Below are positions 8,162 to 15,690 of a stretch of 21,820 nt of DNA, piece by piece. The notes beneath the pieces were generated by a model, which searched no databases, was not told the origin of the DNA, and saw only the letters and a list, made by a program, of their open reading frames with translations. How positions within the stretch are numbered: the first letter of the stretch is position 1; every line of letters starts with the position of its first letter. Both the position numbers and the translations under genes were made by a program. This DNA comes from Candidatus Avelusimicrobium faecicola. GTDB lineage: Bacteria; Elusimicrobiota; Elusimicrobia; Elusimicrobiales; Elusimicrobiaceae. The DNA is taken from contig UQFW01000023.1 of the NCBI GenBank assembly GCA_900540405.1, forward strand, positions 1 to 21,820, given 5' to 3'.

Positions 8162-8923
8162 TTAGTCCTTGGTTAATTTCATTTGGATAGGCCCGTGGCT
8201 GCTGCCGCTGACAAACTGTTTTACATAGGGGTTGTCGGTACGGTTAAATTCGTCCGGGGTGCCTTCCAACAAAACGCGGCCTTCATACAAGAAAGCAATT
8301 TTGTCCGCTATCTTAAAAGCGGAGTGCATATCGTGCGTAATTACTACGGAAGTGACATGCAATTTATGTTTCAAATCCAAAATCAAATCGCTGATAATAT
8401 CCGACATAATCGGGTCCAGCCCGGTCGTCGGTTCATCATACAAAATACATTTGGGGCTTACGGCCAGTACGCGCGCCAGGGCCACGCGCTTTTTCATACC
8501 GCCGGAAAGCTCGCTGGGGTTTAGGTGTTCCACATCTTTTAAGCCCACTAACGCCAATTTTTCTTTTACAACATTCGGATAATCCGCTTCCGGCACGTCG
8601 GTTAGATATTTAAGCCCGAAGGCCACGTTTTCCCCCACGCTCATGGAGTCAAACAAAGCGCCCTCCTGGAACAAATACCCAAAATGGCGGCGGATAGAGG
8701 CCAGTTTTACCTCGCTATGGATTTTGGTGACGTCTTTACCGTCTACCAAAATTTGCCCGCCGTCGGCTTCTTCCAACCGCATTAAACATTTAATCAGCGT
8801 GCTTTTGCCGCAGCCGGAGCCGCCCAAAATGCAAAGCACTTGGCCGTCTTCTATTTGCAAGTTGACGTTTTTTAACACCTGTTTAGGGCCAAAACTTTTT
8901 TGAAGATTTTTAATTTCTATCAT
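8162..8923 (-). CDS. mlaF: ABC transporter ATPase, MlaF type
   Basis: 253 residues. Cytosolic ATPase of the Mla-type lipid transporter. Walker A GGSGCGKST (34-42), Q-loop within FQEGALFDSMSVGENV (about 85-100, a stretch typical of MlaF/Ttg2A ATPases), ABC signature LSGGMKKR (139-146) and Walker B CILYDE (159-164), all intact. The ATG lies one base after the mlaE stop and the ATPase is encoded between permease and MCE protein, so the three surely act together. The remaining E. coli partners MlaB and MlaC are not in the window. ATP hydrolysis here would power lipid movement between inner and outer membrane; the direction cannot be read from sequence. Confidence 0.95.
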   Translation of the reverse strand: MIEIKNLQKSFGPKQVLKNVNLQIEDGQVLCILGGSGCGKSTLIKCLMRLEEADGGQILVDGKDVTKIHSEVKLASIRRHFGYLFQEGALFDSMSVGENVAFGLKYLTDVPEADYPNVVKEKLALVGLKDVEHLNPSELSGGMKKRVALARVLAVSPKCILYDEPTTGLDPIMSDIISDLILDLKHKLHVTSVVITHDMHSAFKIADKIAFLYEGRVLLEGTPDEFNRTDNPYVKQFVSGSSHGPIQMKLTKD

Positions 8924-8924
8924 C

Positions 8925-9701
8925 TTAAATCCCGAACGCGGTTAAAATAGCGGTTAAAAAGTAATCCAGCACCAAAATCAGCACAATGGTTGTCACTACG
9001 GCGCCGGTGGTGGATTTTCCCACGCCCTCCGCGCCGCCGCGGGTGCTGATACCTTTATAACAGCACACGGTAGCAATCATAAACGCAAAAATGAAAGATT
9101 TTATAAACCCGTGCATAAAATCCGGCACGGCCATAAAAGTTGTAATGTCCGAAAAATACACTTCCCCCGGCACGCCTAGCGCATAGACGGCCACCAAATA
9201 CCCGCCGAGTACCCCAAACACGTTGGAAAAAACCGTCAGTACCGGCATGGTGAGCAAAAAGGCAAACAGGCGCGGAATCACCAAATAGCGGATAGGGTTG
9301 GTGCCCAACGTATAAAGCGCGTCCAGTTGGTCCGTGACCGCCATGGTGCCGATTTGCGCCGTGACCGCCGCCCCCGCCCGGCCGGAAACCACCACGCCGG
9401 TCAATACGGGGCCCAGTTCACGGATGAGTGAAAAAGATACAATCGTACCCACAAAAATCGGCTCGCCGAAGATGTTGCCAATGGTGTTGCCCGCTTGCAG
9501 GGCCAGTACCATGCCGGTAAACAAACTGGTCAGCGCCGTCACGCCGAAAGAATCCACCCCGATACTCACGCTTTGGCGGACGGCTTGGTCAAACTCAAAG
9601 CGGGAGCGCCCCAACCAAAACAGTACGGAGCGGACCATCGCCGCCGCACCGCCCAGTTGGGCCAGTAAATTATCTACTTTTTTACCGATATATGTAAACA
9701 T
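8925..9701 (-). CDS. mlaE: ABC transporter permease, MlaE family
   Basis: 258 residues, typical length. Inner-membrane permease of the lipid transporter encoded with mlaF and mlaD. The family core is clear: RELGPVLTGVVVSGRAGAAV, then AQIGTMAVTDQLDALYTLG and NPIRYLVIPRLFA, followed by hydrophobic segments to the C-terminus. The start ATG overlaps the alr stop by one base (TAATG), implying translational coupling to alanine racemase. The N-terminal 60 residues form an amphipathic lead-in, as in MlaE. Lipid transport and cell-wall precursor synthesis are thus tied in one envelope-related operon segment. Confidence 0.95.
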   Translation of the reverse strand: MFTYIGKKVDNLLAQLGGAAAMVRSVLFWLGRSRFEFDQAVRQSVSIGVDSFGVTALTSLFTGMVLALQAGNTIGNIFGEPIFVGTIVSFSLIRELGPVLTGVVVSGRAGAAVTAQIGTMAVTDQLDALYTLGTNPIRYLVIPRLFAFLLTMPVLTVFSNVFGVLGGYLVAVYALGVPGEVYFSDITTFMAVPDFMHGFIKSFIFAFMIATVCCYKGISTRGGAEGVGKSTTGAVVTTIVLILVLDYFLTAILTAFGI

Positions 9702-10807
9702 TACTTTTTATAAAACCTCGGCACCCGCGGCATCAGCAAGGTGGTTAATTCGTAATCAATGGTTCCGGCCAAGCGGGCCAAATCCGCAAAGCGCACTTGT
9801 TCTTGCCCCTGCCGGCCTACCACCACTACTTCATCCCCCACGCGGGCCTCCGGCACGGCGGTAATATCCAGCATGGTCATATCCATCGTCACGTTGCCCA
9901 ATACGCGGCAGCGTTTGCCGCGCACTAACACTTCCGCCTTGTTGGATAGCGCCCGCAAAAATCCGTCCCCATACCCTAACGGAATGGTGGCAATTTTCAT
10001 GGGTTTGGGGCAAATAAAACTGCGCCCATAGCTAATGCTTGCTCCGGCCGCTACGTCTTTTACATACACAATGCGCGTTTTGAGCGACATAATGGGCTCA
10101 AAGCCGTCTTCCAACCCCAGTTCCGCATGGCCGGGGCGCACCATATCCAAAACCATATCCGGCCGGTGGATAAGCCCCGGCGTGGCGCATAAATGGCATT
10201 GGTTGATGTGTATGCCGTGCAAGCGCACATTGGTTAGCGTATCGCGGAAATAGCCGATTTGCTCCTCCGTATAAGCCGGGTCACAATCCGCACTGGAAAG
10301 GTGGGAATAGAGCCCGTCCAAAATAACATGCGGGTTATGGGCCAAAAATTGTAAAACCGCCATTACCCCGCCACGGCGGGTACCAATGCGCCCCATGCCG
10401 GTATCCTGCTTTACATGGCACAAGGCTTTAATGCCCAGCTTAGCGGCAATATCCGCCACCGCGTGCGCGGCGTCCAAACTGGCAATCGTCACGGCCAGTT
10501 TGTTTTTAATGGCGTATTCAAACGCCTCAAACGGATAAATACTGCCCAGTACCAAAATGGGAGTTTTTAAGCCGGCGGCGCGGAGTTCCAAACCTTCTTC
10601 CACGGACGCCACCCCAAAAAATTGGCAGAGTTGTTTTTCCTCGGCAAATTTACCCAAAGCCACGGCACCGTGGCCGTAAGCATTGGCTTTCAAAATACCC
10701 AAAATTTTAACATCCGGCCCCACCATACCGCGCACTTTGCGCAGGTTGGCTTCGTACTTGGTTAAATCCACTTCCGCCCAAGTGGGGCGCAAAAACGGTT
10801 TTTCCAT
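9701..10807 (-). CDS. alr: Alanine racemase
   Basis: 368 residues, normal length. PLP-dependent enzyme that makes D-alanine for peptidoglycan in the cytosol. The PLP lysine is K40 in ILKANAYGHGA and the second catalytic base is Y260 in SISYGRSF. Two-domain layout: TIM barrel to about residue 240, then a beta domain. The substrate-proximal stretch reads RPGHAELGLED, where many enzymes have RPGIALYGL; this is a mild divergence without an obvious loss. The ATG is two bases after the dnaB stop with CGGAG five bases upstream. It overlaps mlaE by one base, so it is in the middle of the dnaB-radA operon. Confidence 0.96.
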   Translation of the reverse strand: MEKPFLRPTWAEVDLTKYEANLRKVRGMVGPDVKILGILKANAYGHGAVALGKFAEEKQLCQFFGVASVEEGLELRAAGLKTPILVLGSIYPFEAFEYAIKNKLAVTIASLDAAHAVADIAAKLGIKALCHVKQDTGMGRIGTRRGGVMAVLQFLAHNPHVILDGLYSHLSSADCDPAYTEEQIGYFRDTLTNVRLHGIHINQCHLCATPGLIHRPDMVLDMVRPGHAELGLEDGFEPIMSLKTRIVYVKDVAAGASISYGRSFICPKPMKIATIPLGYGDGFLRALSNKAEVLVRGKRCRVLGNVTMDMTMLDITAVPEARVGDEVVVVGRQGQEQVRFADLARLAGTIDYELTTLLMPRVPRFYKK

Positions 10808-10809
10808 AC

Positions 10810-12231
10810 TTACTCCGGCAGTACCATGGGTTCCGCCGCCATGCCCTCCGGCATGGACATTTCTTCCGGCGTGGGGTTGGTAAACAGGGTGTACTCCCCA
10901 ATAAAGTGCAAGGGAATATCCCCCACCGGGCCGTTGCGCTGTTTGGCAATAATCAGCGTGGCTTTATTTTTCAAATTCGGGTCATCGCGCTTGTAATAGC
11001 CGTCACGGTGGATGAGGGCCACCACGTCGGCATCCTGTTCAATAGAGCCGGATTCGCGCAAGTCGGAAAGTTGCGGTTTGTTATCCTGGCGGCCCTTGTC
11101 CTCGTTCTTACGGCTCAACTGGGACAGCGCCAACACCGGCACATTTAAGGTGCGGGCCAAATCTTTTAACTGGCGGGAAATTTCGGACACTTCCTGCTGG
11201 CGGCTTTCCGTGCGGCCCGAACCGCGGATTAATTGCAAATAGTCAATGATAATCAGGCCCAATTCTTTGCCTTGTTTGGCCAGTTCGCTGGCTAAACGGC
11301 GCGAACGCATGCGGATTTCCGTAATGGAAATGCCGGACGTATCATCTATATACATGGGGGCTTCGGCCAGACGGCTGTATTCGCGCAACAGGTCCCCCCA
11401 TTTGGCGCGGTCGTACCAGCCGTTGCGCAGTTTGCTTACTTCCGTCATGGAAGCGGCGCCCAACATACGTTCAAACAAAGAGTGCCGCCCCATTTCCAGC
11501 GAAAATATCGCCACCGGGAAGCCCTTGGTCACGCACGCAAAATGCGCCATATTCAGCGCCAGAGCGGTTTTACCTTGGCTGGGGCGCGCGCCCAAAATAA
11601 TTAAGTCCGATTTACGAAACCCGCCTGTTTTATAGTCAAACTCCGTGAGCCCGGTAGGAACACCCTGGATAGGGCTTTTATTTTTGGCGGCGTTTTCAAT
11701 CATATTCAGCACTTCCGGGGCCATATCTTTGGTGGATACAAAGCCCGTTAAGCGCTGTTTTTGGCTCAAACGGTAAATGGAGTCCGCCGCTTCGTCTAGC
11801 AGTTCTTGCGGCTCGTCGGTTTCCTGGTAGCATTTTTGCACTAGCGCGGTAGACGTGCGGATAAGCTCCCGGATAACGGCCTTTCTATATACAATATTGG
11901 CGTAATGTTCTATATGGGCGGCGGTGGAAACCTTGCCCACCAGTTCAGTCAGGTACACCTCGCCCCCTAATTTAGCCAACAAATTAGCGGTTTTGAGGGC
12001 TTCTGTCACCGTCACCAAGTCCACTGCCTGGCCTTTTTCGGCCAAGTCTTTCATGGCGGAAAAAATCTTTTTGTGGGCATCTTTATAAAAATGTTCCGGC
12101 TTGAGGATTTCCAAAGCGCGTTCCACGGCCTCGGCTTCCATCAGCATAGAGCCTAAAACGGCCATTTCCGCATCCAACGCCTGCGGAGGGAGTTTTTCTT
12201 CCAGTAAATTACTGATTTTGGGGATAGGCAT
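10810..12231 (-). CDS. dnaB: Replicative DNA helicase DnaB
   Basis: 473 residues. Hexameric 5'-3' helicase at the replication fork. The N-terminal DnaB domain begins LPPQALDAEMAVLGSML; a linker helix precedes the RecA-like C-terminal domain with Walker A GARPSQGKT (214-222), a Walker B region ending LIIIDYLQLI, and the family stretch LSQLSRKNEDKGRQDNKPQLSDLRESG (quoted in part: SQLSRKNEDKG). No intein. AGAGGA lies three bases before the ATG. Leading gene of a six-gene operon running to radA. dnaB usually follows rplI directly; here a pilin-like gene and two terminators intervene. Confidence 0.97.
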   Translation of the reverse strand: MPIPKISNLLEEKLPPQALDAEMAVLGSMLMEAEAVERALEILKPEHFYKDAHKKIFSAMKDLAEKGQAVDLVTVTEALKTANLLAKLGGEVYLTELVGKVSTAAHIEHYANIVYRKAVIRELIRTSTALVQKCYQETDEPQELLDEAADSIYRLSQKQRLTGFVSTKDMAPEVLNMIENAAKNKSPIQGVPTGLTEFDYKTGGFRKSDLIILGARPSQGKTALALNMAHFACVTKGFPVAIFSLEMGRHSLFERMLGAASMTEVSKLRNGWYDRAKWGDLLREYSRLAEAPMYIDDTSGISITEIRMRSRRLASELAKQGKELGLIIIDYLQLIRGSGRTESRQQEVSEISRQLKDLARTLNVPVLALSQLSRKNEDKGRQDNKPQLSDLRESGSIEQDADVVALIHRDGYYKRDDPNLKNKATLIIAKQRNGPVGDIPLHFIGEYTLFTNPTPEEMSMPEGMAAEPMVLPE

Positions 12232-12291
12232 ACGTCCTCTTATAAAATGAAATAAAATCTTTACCGCCGGGTAAAAAAGCGGCTTTTTATT

Positions 12292-12300
12292 ATTGTAGCA
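12292..12300 (-). promoter_or_regulatory. Extended -10 promoter of the dnaB operon
   Basis: The minus strand reads TGCTACAAT. A start about seven bases on would give a leader of about 54 bases to the dnaB ATG at 12231. No clear -35 box is seen 16-18 bases upstream, where a GC alternation (CGCGCGCG-like) lies instead, consistent with an extended -10 promoter. Confidence 0.6.
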
Positions 12301-12340
12301 ATTTTGAACGGCAAACGCGCGCGCAGGAATAGGGCTAGAT

Positions 12341-12373
12341 AAATAAAACCCCCCGGGGGTTTGCCCCGGGGGT
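12341..12373 (-). terminator. Rho-independent terminator after the pilin-like gene
   Basis: A nine-base perfect stem, CCCCCGGGG and CCCCGGGGG, around the loop GTTTG (12350-12372), followed on the minus strand by TTTTATTT. It separates the pilin-like gene from dnaB. Confidence 0.85.
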
Positions 12374-12415
12374 AGATGAAGAGCGGATAACCCGTTGTAT
12401 TTGGGGAGGGTATCC

Positions 12416-13780
12416 TTACGGTTTGAACGGAGCGTAGCCGTTATTCAGCGTTGTATCAAATTTATCCACTGAGCCCGACCCGCCGGAGTTTCCGCCGGGA
12501 ATCCACGGTTTAATGATGTCATCTTGGCTGCCGCCACCGCCGGTAGAAGAACCCGTTGAAGTAGTGGGGGTGCCCTCTATGCAGGTACAAGAATAACACT
12601 GATACTTTTTAACATTCGGATTACCAAAAGAATCACTCGCGTCTCTCTGCAAGCGGCACTCCTTACCCGGTGTTGAACACGAAGCACCGGTGCTATACCC
12701 TCCGCCCACGCACGTCACGCCACAGGCAGAAGTGGAAGGATGCCCCAAATCTTTGCAACTCCACACATACGTTTTAGGACATTCTTTATCCAAAGACGGC
12801 TTCCATTGACCGTTTTTACAAACGTAGGTTTTTGTGAGTTTGGTCTTTCCGTCCGGGCACGTCAAAGTTTCTGTTTGCGGTTTCTCCGGGCAAGCCGGGA
12901 ACGCGCCCAATACCCATTTATAATTGGTAGCGGCACTGCAAGAATAGCTGGCTTTTACCATACCACATTCACAATTTTTTATTTGGTCTGCCGGTTGGGG
13001 GCCTTCGCATTTCGGCTCACATTCGGCCGCGGTTTTGCTACACGCGCCCAGTTGGCTAACCCATTTGCCGCTTACGCATTTTTGCGTGGTTTGCGTACCG
13101 CAACCGTTGCAACTTTGGCTGCCGCGTACGGCTCCGTCCGTACATTCGGCGGTTTCCGGGGGGACACATTCCGCCACCGTTTTGCTACATTCGCCCAACT
13201 GGCTGACCCAACGGCCGCCCACACACGCTTGCGTGGTTTGCACGCCGCAGGTATTACAAACCTGGCTCCCGCGCACTTGGCCGTCCGTGCAAGAGGCAGA
13301 AGGCGTCGGGTCCGTGCCTACTCCGTTCCCGTCACCGTCGCTGCCCTCACAGCCGGAAGACGGAAATGTTAGTCCGTCACAGCTGGGGTAATTTTTGTTT
13401 AATTTGGCACAATCCGCACCCGTACAGCAAAAACTGCCGTTATGGTAAGACAGCATTTTTAAGGTGTAATCCCCTTTTTTGCTGGTGGCAGATACACCTT
13501 CCGCCTGCAAACTGTATGTATAGTTTTTGGTATCACTGGAAGAAACTACGTCCGATAAGTTGGAAAAATTTAAGGTGTACTTTTTATCCATAGCACAGCG
13601 ACGTTCTTGCTCCGTGCGCACGGCGGACATCATTTCTTCGGCCTCCGTCACTTTCCGGTTTTCTATCACCCGGGTAAATTTAGGAAGCGTGACGGCGGAC
13701 AGAACGCCTATGACAATAACCACAATAAGCAGTTCCGTAAGCGTAAACGCACGCTTATTCTTTTTAAGATTTTTTTTCAT
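12416..13780 (-). CDS. Type IV pilin-like protein, large and cysteine-rich
   Basis: 454 residues. The N-terminus is a class III (prepilin) signal: basic leader, then RAFTLTELLIVVIVIGVL with cleavage expected between A11 and F12 and the conserved Glu at mature position 5. Ala replaces the usual Gly before the cut, which is tolerated in some prepilins. After the pilin helix and a short globular part (to about 125) comes an exported region with most of the 34 cysteines. It includes two copies of a six-cysteine module with identical spacing, and at least two degenerate copies. The tail is Ser/Gly/Thr-rich. Ordinary pilins are 130-180 residues. The ATG at 13780 has GGAGGGGAGC directly upstream; an in-frame GTG four codons earlier uses that ribosome site as coding sequence, so I reject it. 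Probably a surface filament or pseudopilin with a binding or disulfide-stabilised shaft; partners are not in the window. Confidence 0.88.
   Translation of the reverse strand: MKKNLKKNKRAFTLTELLIVVIVIGVLSAVTLPKFTRVIENRKVTEAEEMMSAVRTEQERRCAMDKKYTLNFSNLSDVVSSSDTKNYTYSLQAEGVSATSKKGDYTLKMLSYHNGSFCCTGADCAKLNKNYPSCDGLTFPSSGCEGSDGDGNGVGTDPTPSASCTDGQVRGSQVCNTCGVQTTQACVGGRWVSQLGECSKTVAECVPPETAECTDGAVRGSQSCNGCGTQTTQKCVSGKWVSQLGACSKTAAECEPKCEGPQPADQIKNCECGMVKASYSCSAATNYKWVLGAFPACPEKPQTETLTCPDGKTKLTKTYVCKNGQWKPSLDKECPKTYVWSCKDLGHPSTSACGVTCVGGGYSTGASCSTPGKECRLQRDASDSFGNPNVKKYQCYSCTCIEGTPTTSTGSSTGGGGSQDDIIKPWIPGGNSGGSGSVDKFDTTLNNGYAPFKP
13019..13291 (-). repeat. Two tandem six-cysteine modules inside the pilin-like gene
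   Basis: Copies at 13166-13291 and 13019-13144, period 147 bases (49 residues). In both, the six cysteines are spaced 11, 3, 8, 12 and 7 residues apart. Shared cores include RGSQ, QTTQ, WVSQLG and SKT.AEC. Weaker copies follow (C-x-DGK...NGQWKP region near residues 308-334). Confidence 0.9.
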
Positions 13781-13803
13781 GCTCCCCTCCACATTATTCT
13801 AAT

Positions 13804-13831
13804 AGTCTATGAGAAAAACAAAATTATTCAA
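13804..13831 (-). promoter_or_regulatory. Possible promoter of the pilin-like gene
   Basis: On the minus strand TTGAAT (13831-13826) and TAGACT (13809-13804) are 16 bases apart, in an AT-rich gap after the rplI terminator. An alternative is TTGTTT with AATAAT 17 bases on. The choice is uncertain, but a promoter is needed here because a strong terminator lies upstream. Confidence 0.35.
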
Positions 13832-13849
13832 TAGGTTTTTATAAAGCAC

Positions 13850-13883
13850 AAAAAAGCCTGCTATCCTAAAGGATAGCAGGCTT
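13850..13883 (-). terminator. Rho-independent terminator of the rpsF-rplI operon
   Basis: A thirteen-base perfect stem (13854-13866 with 13871-13883; GCCTGCTATCC core) and a four-base loop, then six Ts on the minus strand, about 20 bases after the rplI stop. Confidence 0.95.
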
Positions 13884-13904
13884 GGTGATAAACTTAACGA
13901 ACTG

Positions 13905-14420
13905 TTATTTAGCTTCGGCCGCGGCGGCTTCGGTCTTTTCCGCGGGTTTAGCATCCGGGATAGACGGGGCCACTTCGGTCAGCGCGTCAATTTTAACCGT
14001 AATTTTGGCGGTGACGGTGGGTTTCAAATAAATGCCCACTTCGGTTTCGCCCAGGGCTTTAATCGGCATAGTAAGCTCAATGGCTTCTTTTGCAATTTTA
14101 TGACCCAACGCATTCAAGGCTTTGAAGATGTCCGCCTTGTTTACGGAACCGAATACTACGCCGTCGCTATTGACGGTTTTGGTAAACGGCAAGACCACAC
14201 CGGCCAGTTTTTCGGCGATGGCGCGGGCTTCGGCCAATTCGGCTTCAATGCGTTTGGCGCGGCGTTCCGCACCTAATTGCCAGTTTTTAATAGAGCCTTC
14301 GGTAGCCAATTCCGCAAAGCGGTGCGGCACCAAGTAGTTGCGCGCATAGCCGGGTTTAACTTCTACAATATCGCCGGTCATGCCCAAGTTTTTTACGTTT
14401 TGTTTCAAAATAACTTTCAT
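13905..14420 (-). CDS. rplI: 50S ribosomal protein L9
   Basis: 171 residues. L9 binds 23S rRNA through its N-terminal domain; the signature G-x2-G-x4-V-x2-GY-x2-N-x-L is seen as GMTGDIVEVKPGYARNYLVP. The connecting helix and C-terminal domain follow. It ends in an Ala/Glu/Lys tail (last 20 residues or so: PDAKPAEKTEAAAAEAK) beyond the usual length of about 148. GAAGGAG lies eight bases before the ATG. Last gene of the rpsF-ssb-rpsR-rplI operon, 15 bases after rpsR and just before a strong terminator. Confidence 0.97.
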   Translation of the reverse strand: MKVILKQNVKNLGMTGDIVEVKPGYARNYLVPHRFAELATEGSIKNWQLGAERRAKRIEAELAEARAIAEKLAGVVLPFTKTVNSDGVVFGSVNKADIFKALNALGHKIAKEAIELTMPIKALGETEVGIYLKPTVTAKITVKIDALTEVAPSIPDAKPAEKTEAAAAEAK

Positions 14421-14435
14421 GGGTTGCGCTCCTTC

Positions 14436-14750
14436 TTATTTCTTAGGCAAGGAATACGGCAAAATGGCCAAATTCCGGTCTCTCTTAATGGCTTTGGTAA
14501 TCTGGCGCTGGTGTTTGGCGCAAGTACCGGTAATGCGGCGGGAGAGAATCTTGCCGCTTTCCATGGTGAAAGATTTCACAAACTGAAAGTTTTTGTAATC
14601 TACGTTTTCAATTTTTTCCGCGCAGACTTTGCAAACTTTTCTTCTGCTTTCAAAGCGCTTTTTAGCCATATACGGGCGGGCCGGGCGTTCCGGGCGGGCG
14701 GCCACAGGCGCGGCGGTATTGGCAGCGGGGGTTTTAATTTCTTCTGACAT
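14436..14750 (-). CDS. rpsR: 30S ribosomal protein S18
   Basis: 104 residues, against about 75 in E. coli. The S18 core begins near residue 28 (AKKRFESRRKVCKVC) and ends with HQRQITKAIKRDRNLAILPYS. A CxxC pair (KVCKVC) and a later CAKH suggest the zinc-binding form of S18. The extra 27 residues at the N-terminus are Ala/Pro/Arg-rich (TAAPVAARPERPARP) and likely disordered. AGAGGG lies seven bases before the ATG at 14750, so the extension appears to be translated rather than a start error. S18 pairs with S6 on the 30S platform, and rpsF is two genes upstream. Confidence 0.96.
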   Translation of the reverse strand: MSEEIKTPAANTAAPVAARPERPARPYMAKKRFESRRKVCKVCAEKIENVDYKNFQFVKSFTMESGKILSRRITGTCAKHQRQITKAIKRDRNLAILPYSLPKK

Positions 14751-14777
14751 TATTTTTCCCTCTTAAATGGGTTTTGG

Positions 14778-15224
14778 TTAAAAAGGGACGTCGTCTTCCA
14801 TCACCGGTTCAACATCGGCGGAAGAGGCGTTTCCCTGGGTTGCAGTACCGTACGAGCCGGCCCCTGCAACGTTAGACTCCAGTATCTGAATCCGGCGGGC
14901 CGTCACCTGCATACTGCGGCGGGTTTGGCCGGTCGTTTTATCGGTATATTCGCTGCTGGTCAGGCGGCCTTCCACATAGACAGGCGTGCCTTTTTTGACC
15001 CGGTCCTTACAACGTTCTGCCGTCGGGCCCCAAACCACTACGGGAACAAAAACCACATCGTCTTTCCATTCGTTGGTGGTGTTATCCATATAGCGGCGGT
15101 TCACGGCAATATCAAAACGGCAGACCGCTTGGCCCTTTTGCGTAAAAGCCACATTGGGGTCCCGCGTGAGTCTGCCCGCTAAAAGCACCAGGTTTTGTTC
15201 CGGTAATCTGATTTGTCCCGTCAT
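14778..15224 (-). CDS. ssb: Single-stranded DNA-binding protein
   Basis: 148 residues. Binds single-stranded DNA during replication and repair. An N-terminal OB fold (about 8-112) starts NLVLLAGRLTRDPNVAFTQKG; a short Gly/Ser/Ala linker follows; the acidic C-terminal tip MEDDVPF is the docking peptide for partner proteins. AAGGA lies four bases before the ATG. It sits ten bases after rpsF and 27 before rpsR, the order found in many bacteria. The disordered linker is short compared with many SSBs. Confidence 0.96.
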   Translation of the reverse strand: MTGQIRLPEQNLVLLAGRLTRDPNVAFTQKGQAVCRFDIAVNRRYMDNTTNEWKDDVVFVPVVVWGPTAERCKDRVKKGTPVYVEGRLTSSEYTDKTTGQTRRSMQVTARRIQILESNVAGAGSYGTATQGNASSADVEPVMEDDVPF

Positions 15225-15233
15225 AAGGTCCTT

Positions 15234-15551
15234 TTATTTGGAAGCAACGGTCGGCTTTGCTTTAATTTCTTTAGCCAACATCACCATAGAGCGAAGAACT
15301 TTTTCATTAAGTTTCATTGCTTCGTTCCAGGTGCCGATAAATTCAGGGTTTGCCTTGAATTTGAGATAGAGGTAGAAACCATCGCGAACATGGTTGACTT
15401 CGTGGGTGAATTTTCTTCTGCCCAATTTTTCTTCGCTGGTCACTTCTCCACCGTTTTTCGTGATAAGCTCTTTGGCTTTGGTCACGAATTCGCCCACTTC
15501 TCCGTCGGAGAGTTGGGGTTTCACAATCGTTACAGTTTCGTAAGTTCTCAT
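15234..15551 (-). CDS. rpsF: 30S ribosomal protein S6
   Basis: 105 residues, usual length without a long acidic tail. Begins MRTYETVTIVKPQLSDGEV and contains the family region GRRKFTHEVNHVRDGFYLYL. It binds 16S rRNA together with S18, encoded downstream. The start is set by homology and has no Shine-Dalgarno sequence: the ATG lies only six bases after a perfect TATAAT, so the transcript from that promoter would begin at or next to the ATG. A second promoter farther up would give a 130-base structured leader. First gene of the rpsF-ssb-rpsR-rplI operon. Confidence 0.97.
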   Translation of the reverse strand: MRTYETVTIVKPQLSDGEVGEFVTKAKELITKNGGEVTSEEKLGRRKFTHEVNHVRDGFYLYLKFKANPEFIGTWNEAMKLNEKVLRSMVMLAKEIKAKPTVASK

Positions 15552-15557
15552 ATACTG

Positions 15558-15586
15558 ATTATACTATTTTTGTTTATTTTAGTTAA
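15558..15586 (-). promoter_or_regulatory. Proximal rpsF promoter giving a leaderless mRNA
   Basis: Minus strand TTAACT (15586-15581), a 17-base A/T spacer, then TATAAT (15563-15558). Six bases (CAGTAT) separate the -10 from the rpsF ATG, so the start of transcription should fall on or beside the A of the ATG. Confidence 0.7.
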
Positions 15587-15590
15587 GTAC

Positions 15591-15631
15591 AAAAAACCAC
15601 TTCGGGGCGTTTTCCGTCCCGCTGGGGTTTT
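15591..15631 (-). terminator. Terminator or attenuator hairpin before rpsF
   Basis: On the minus strand AAAACC pairs with GGTTTT around an inner stem CGGG...CCCG; the 3' arm runs into six Ts (15596-15591). The inner strand reads CCCCGAAG. It could end a short RNA started at 15684 or attenuate rpsF transcription. Confidence 0.55.
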
Positions 15632-15684
15632 AAGGAATATCTTTCCGGCACTGCTTCACCAAGGGCCGCGGCAATTCTTTCCTC
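15591..15684 (-). ncRNA. Candidate 94-nt structured RNA or rpsF leader
   Basis: The stretch between a good sigma70-like promoter and a terminator-like hairpin has no open reading frame of note. It contains AGGAA near the 5' end that can pair with TTCCT near 15633, enclosing a GC-rich part with CGGC and GCCG arms, followed by the terminator-like hairpin. No coding, tRNA or SRP RNA motif fits. Known rpsF leaders in other bacteria bind the S6:S18 complex through a hairpin with a CCG trinucleotide, and a CCG is present in the 3' arm here. Whether this is such a leader or a free small RNA is open. Confidence 0.45.
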
Positions 15685-15690
15685 TTATTT

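Noticed and set aside
13781..13792. GTG start four codons upstream for the pilin-like gene
   Set aside because: It would make the strong GGAGG ribosome site part of the coding sequence; the ATG at 13780 has proper spacing.
15591..15684. Signal recognition particle (4.5S) RNA in the rpsF upstream region
   Set aside because: AGCAG and GGAA are present but in the wrong order for the SRP apical stem, and the asymmetric loop motif is missing.
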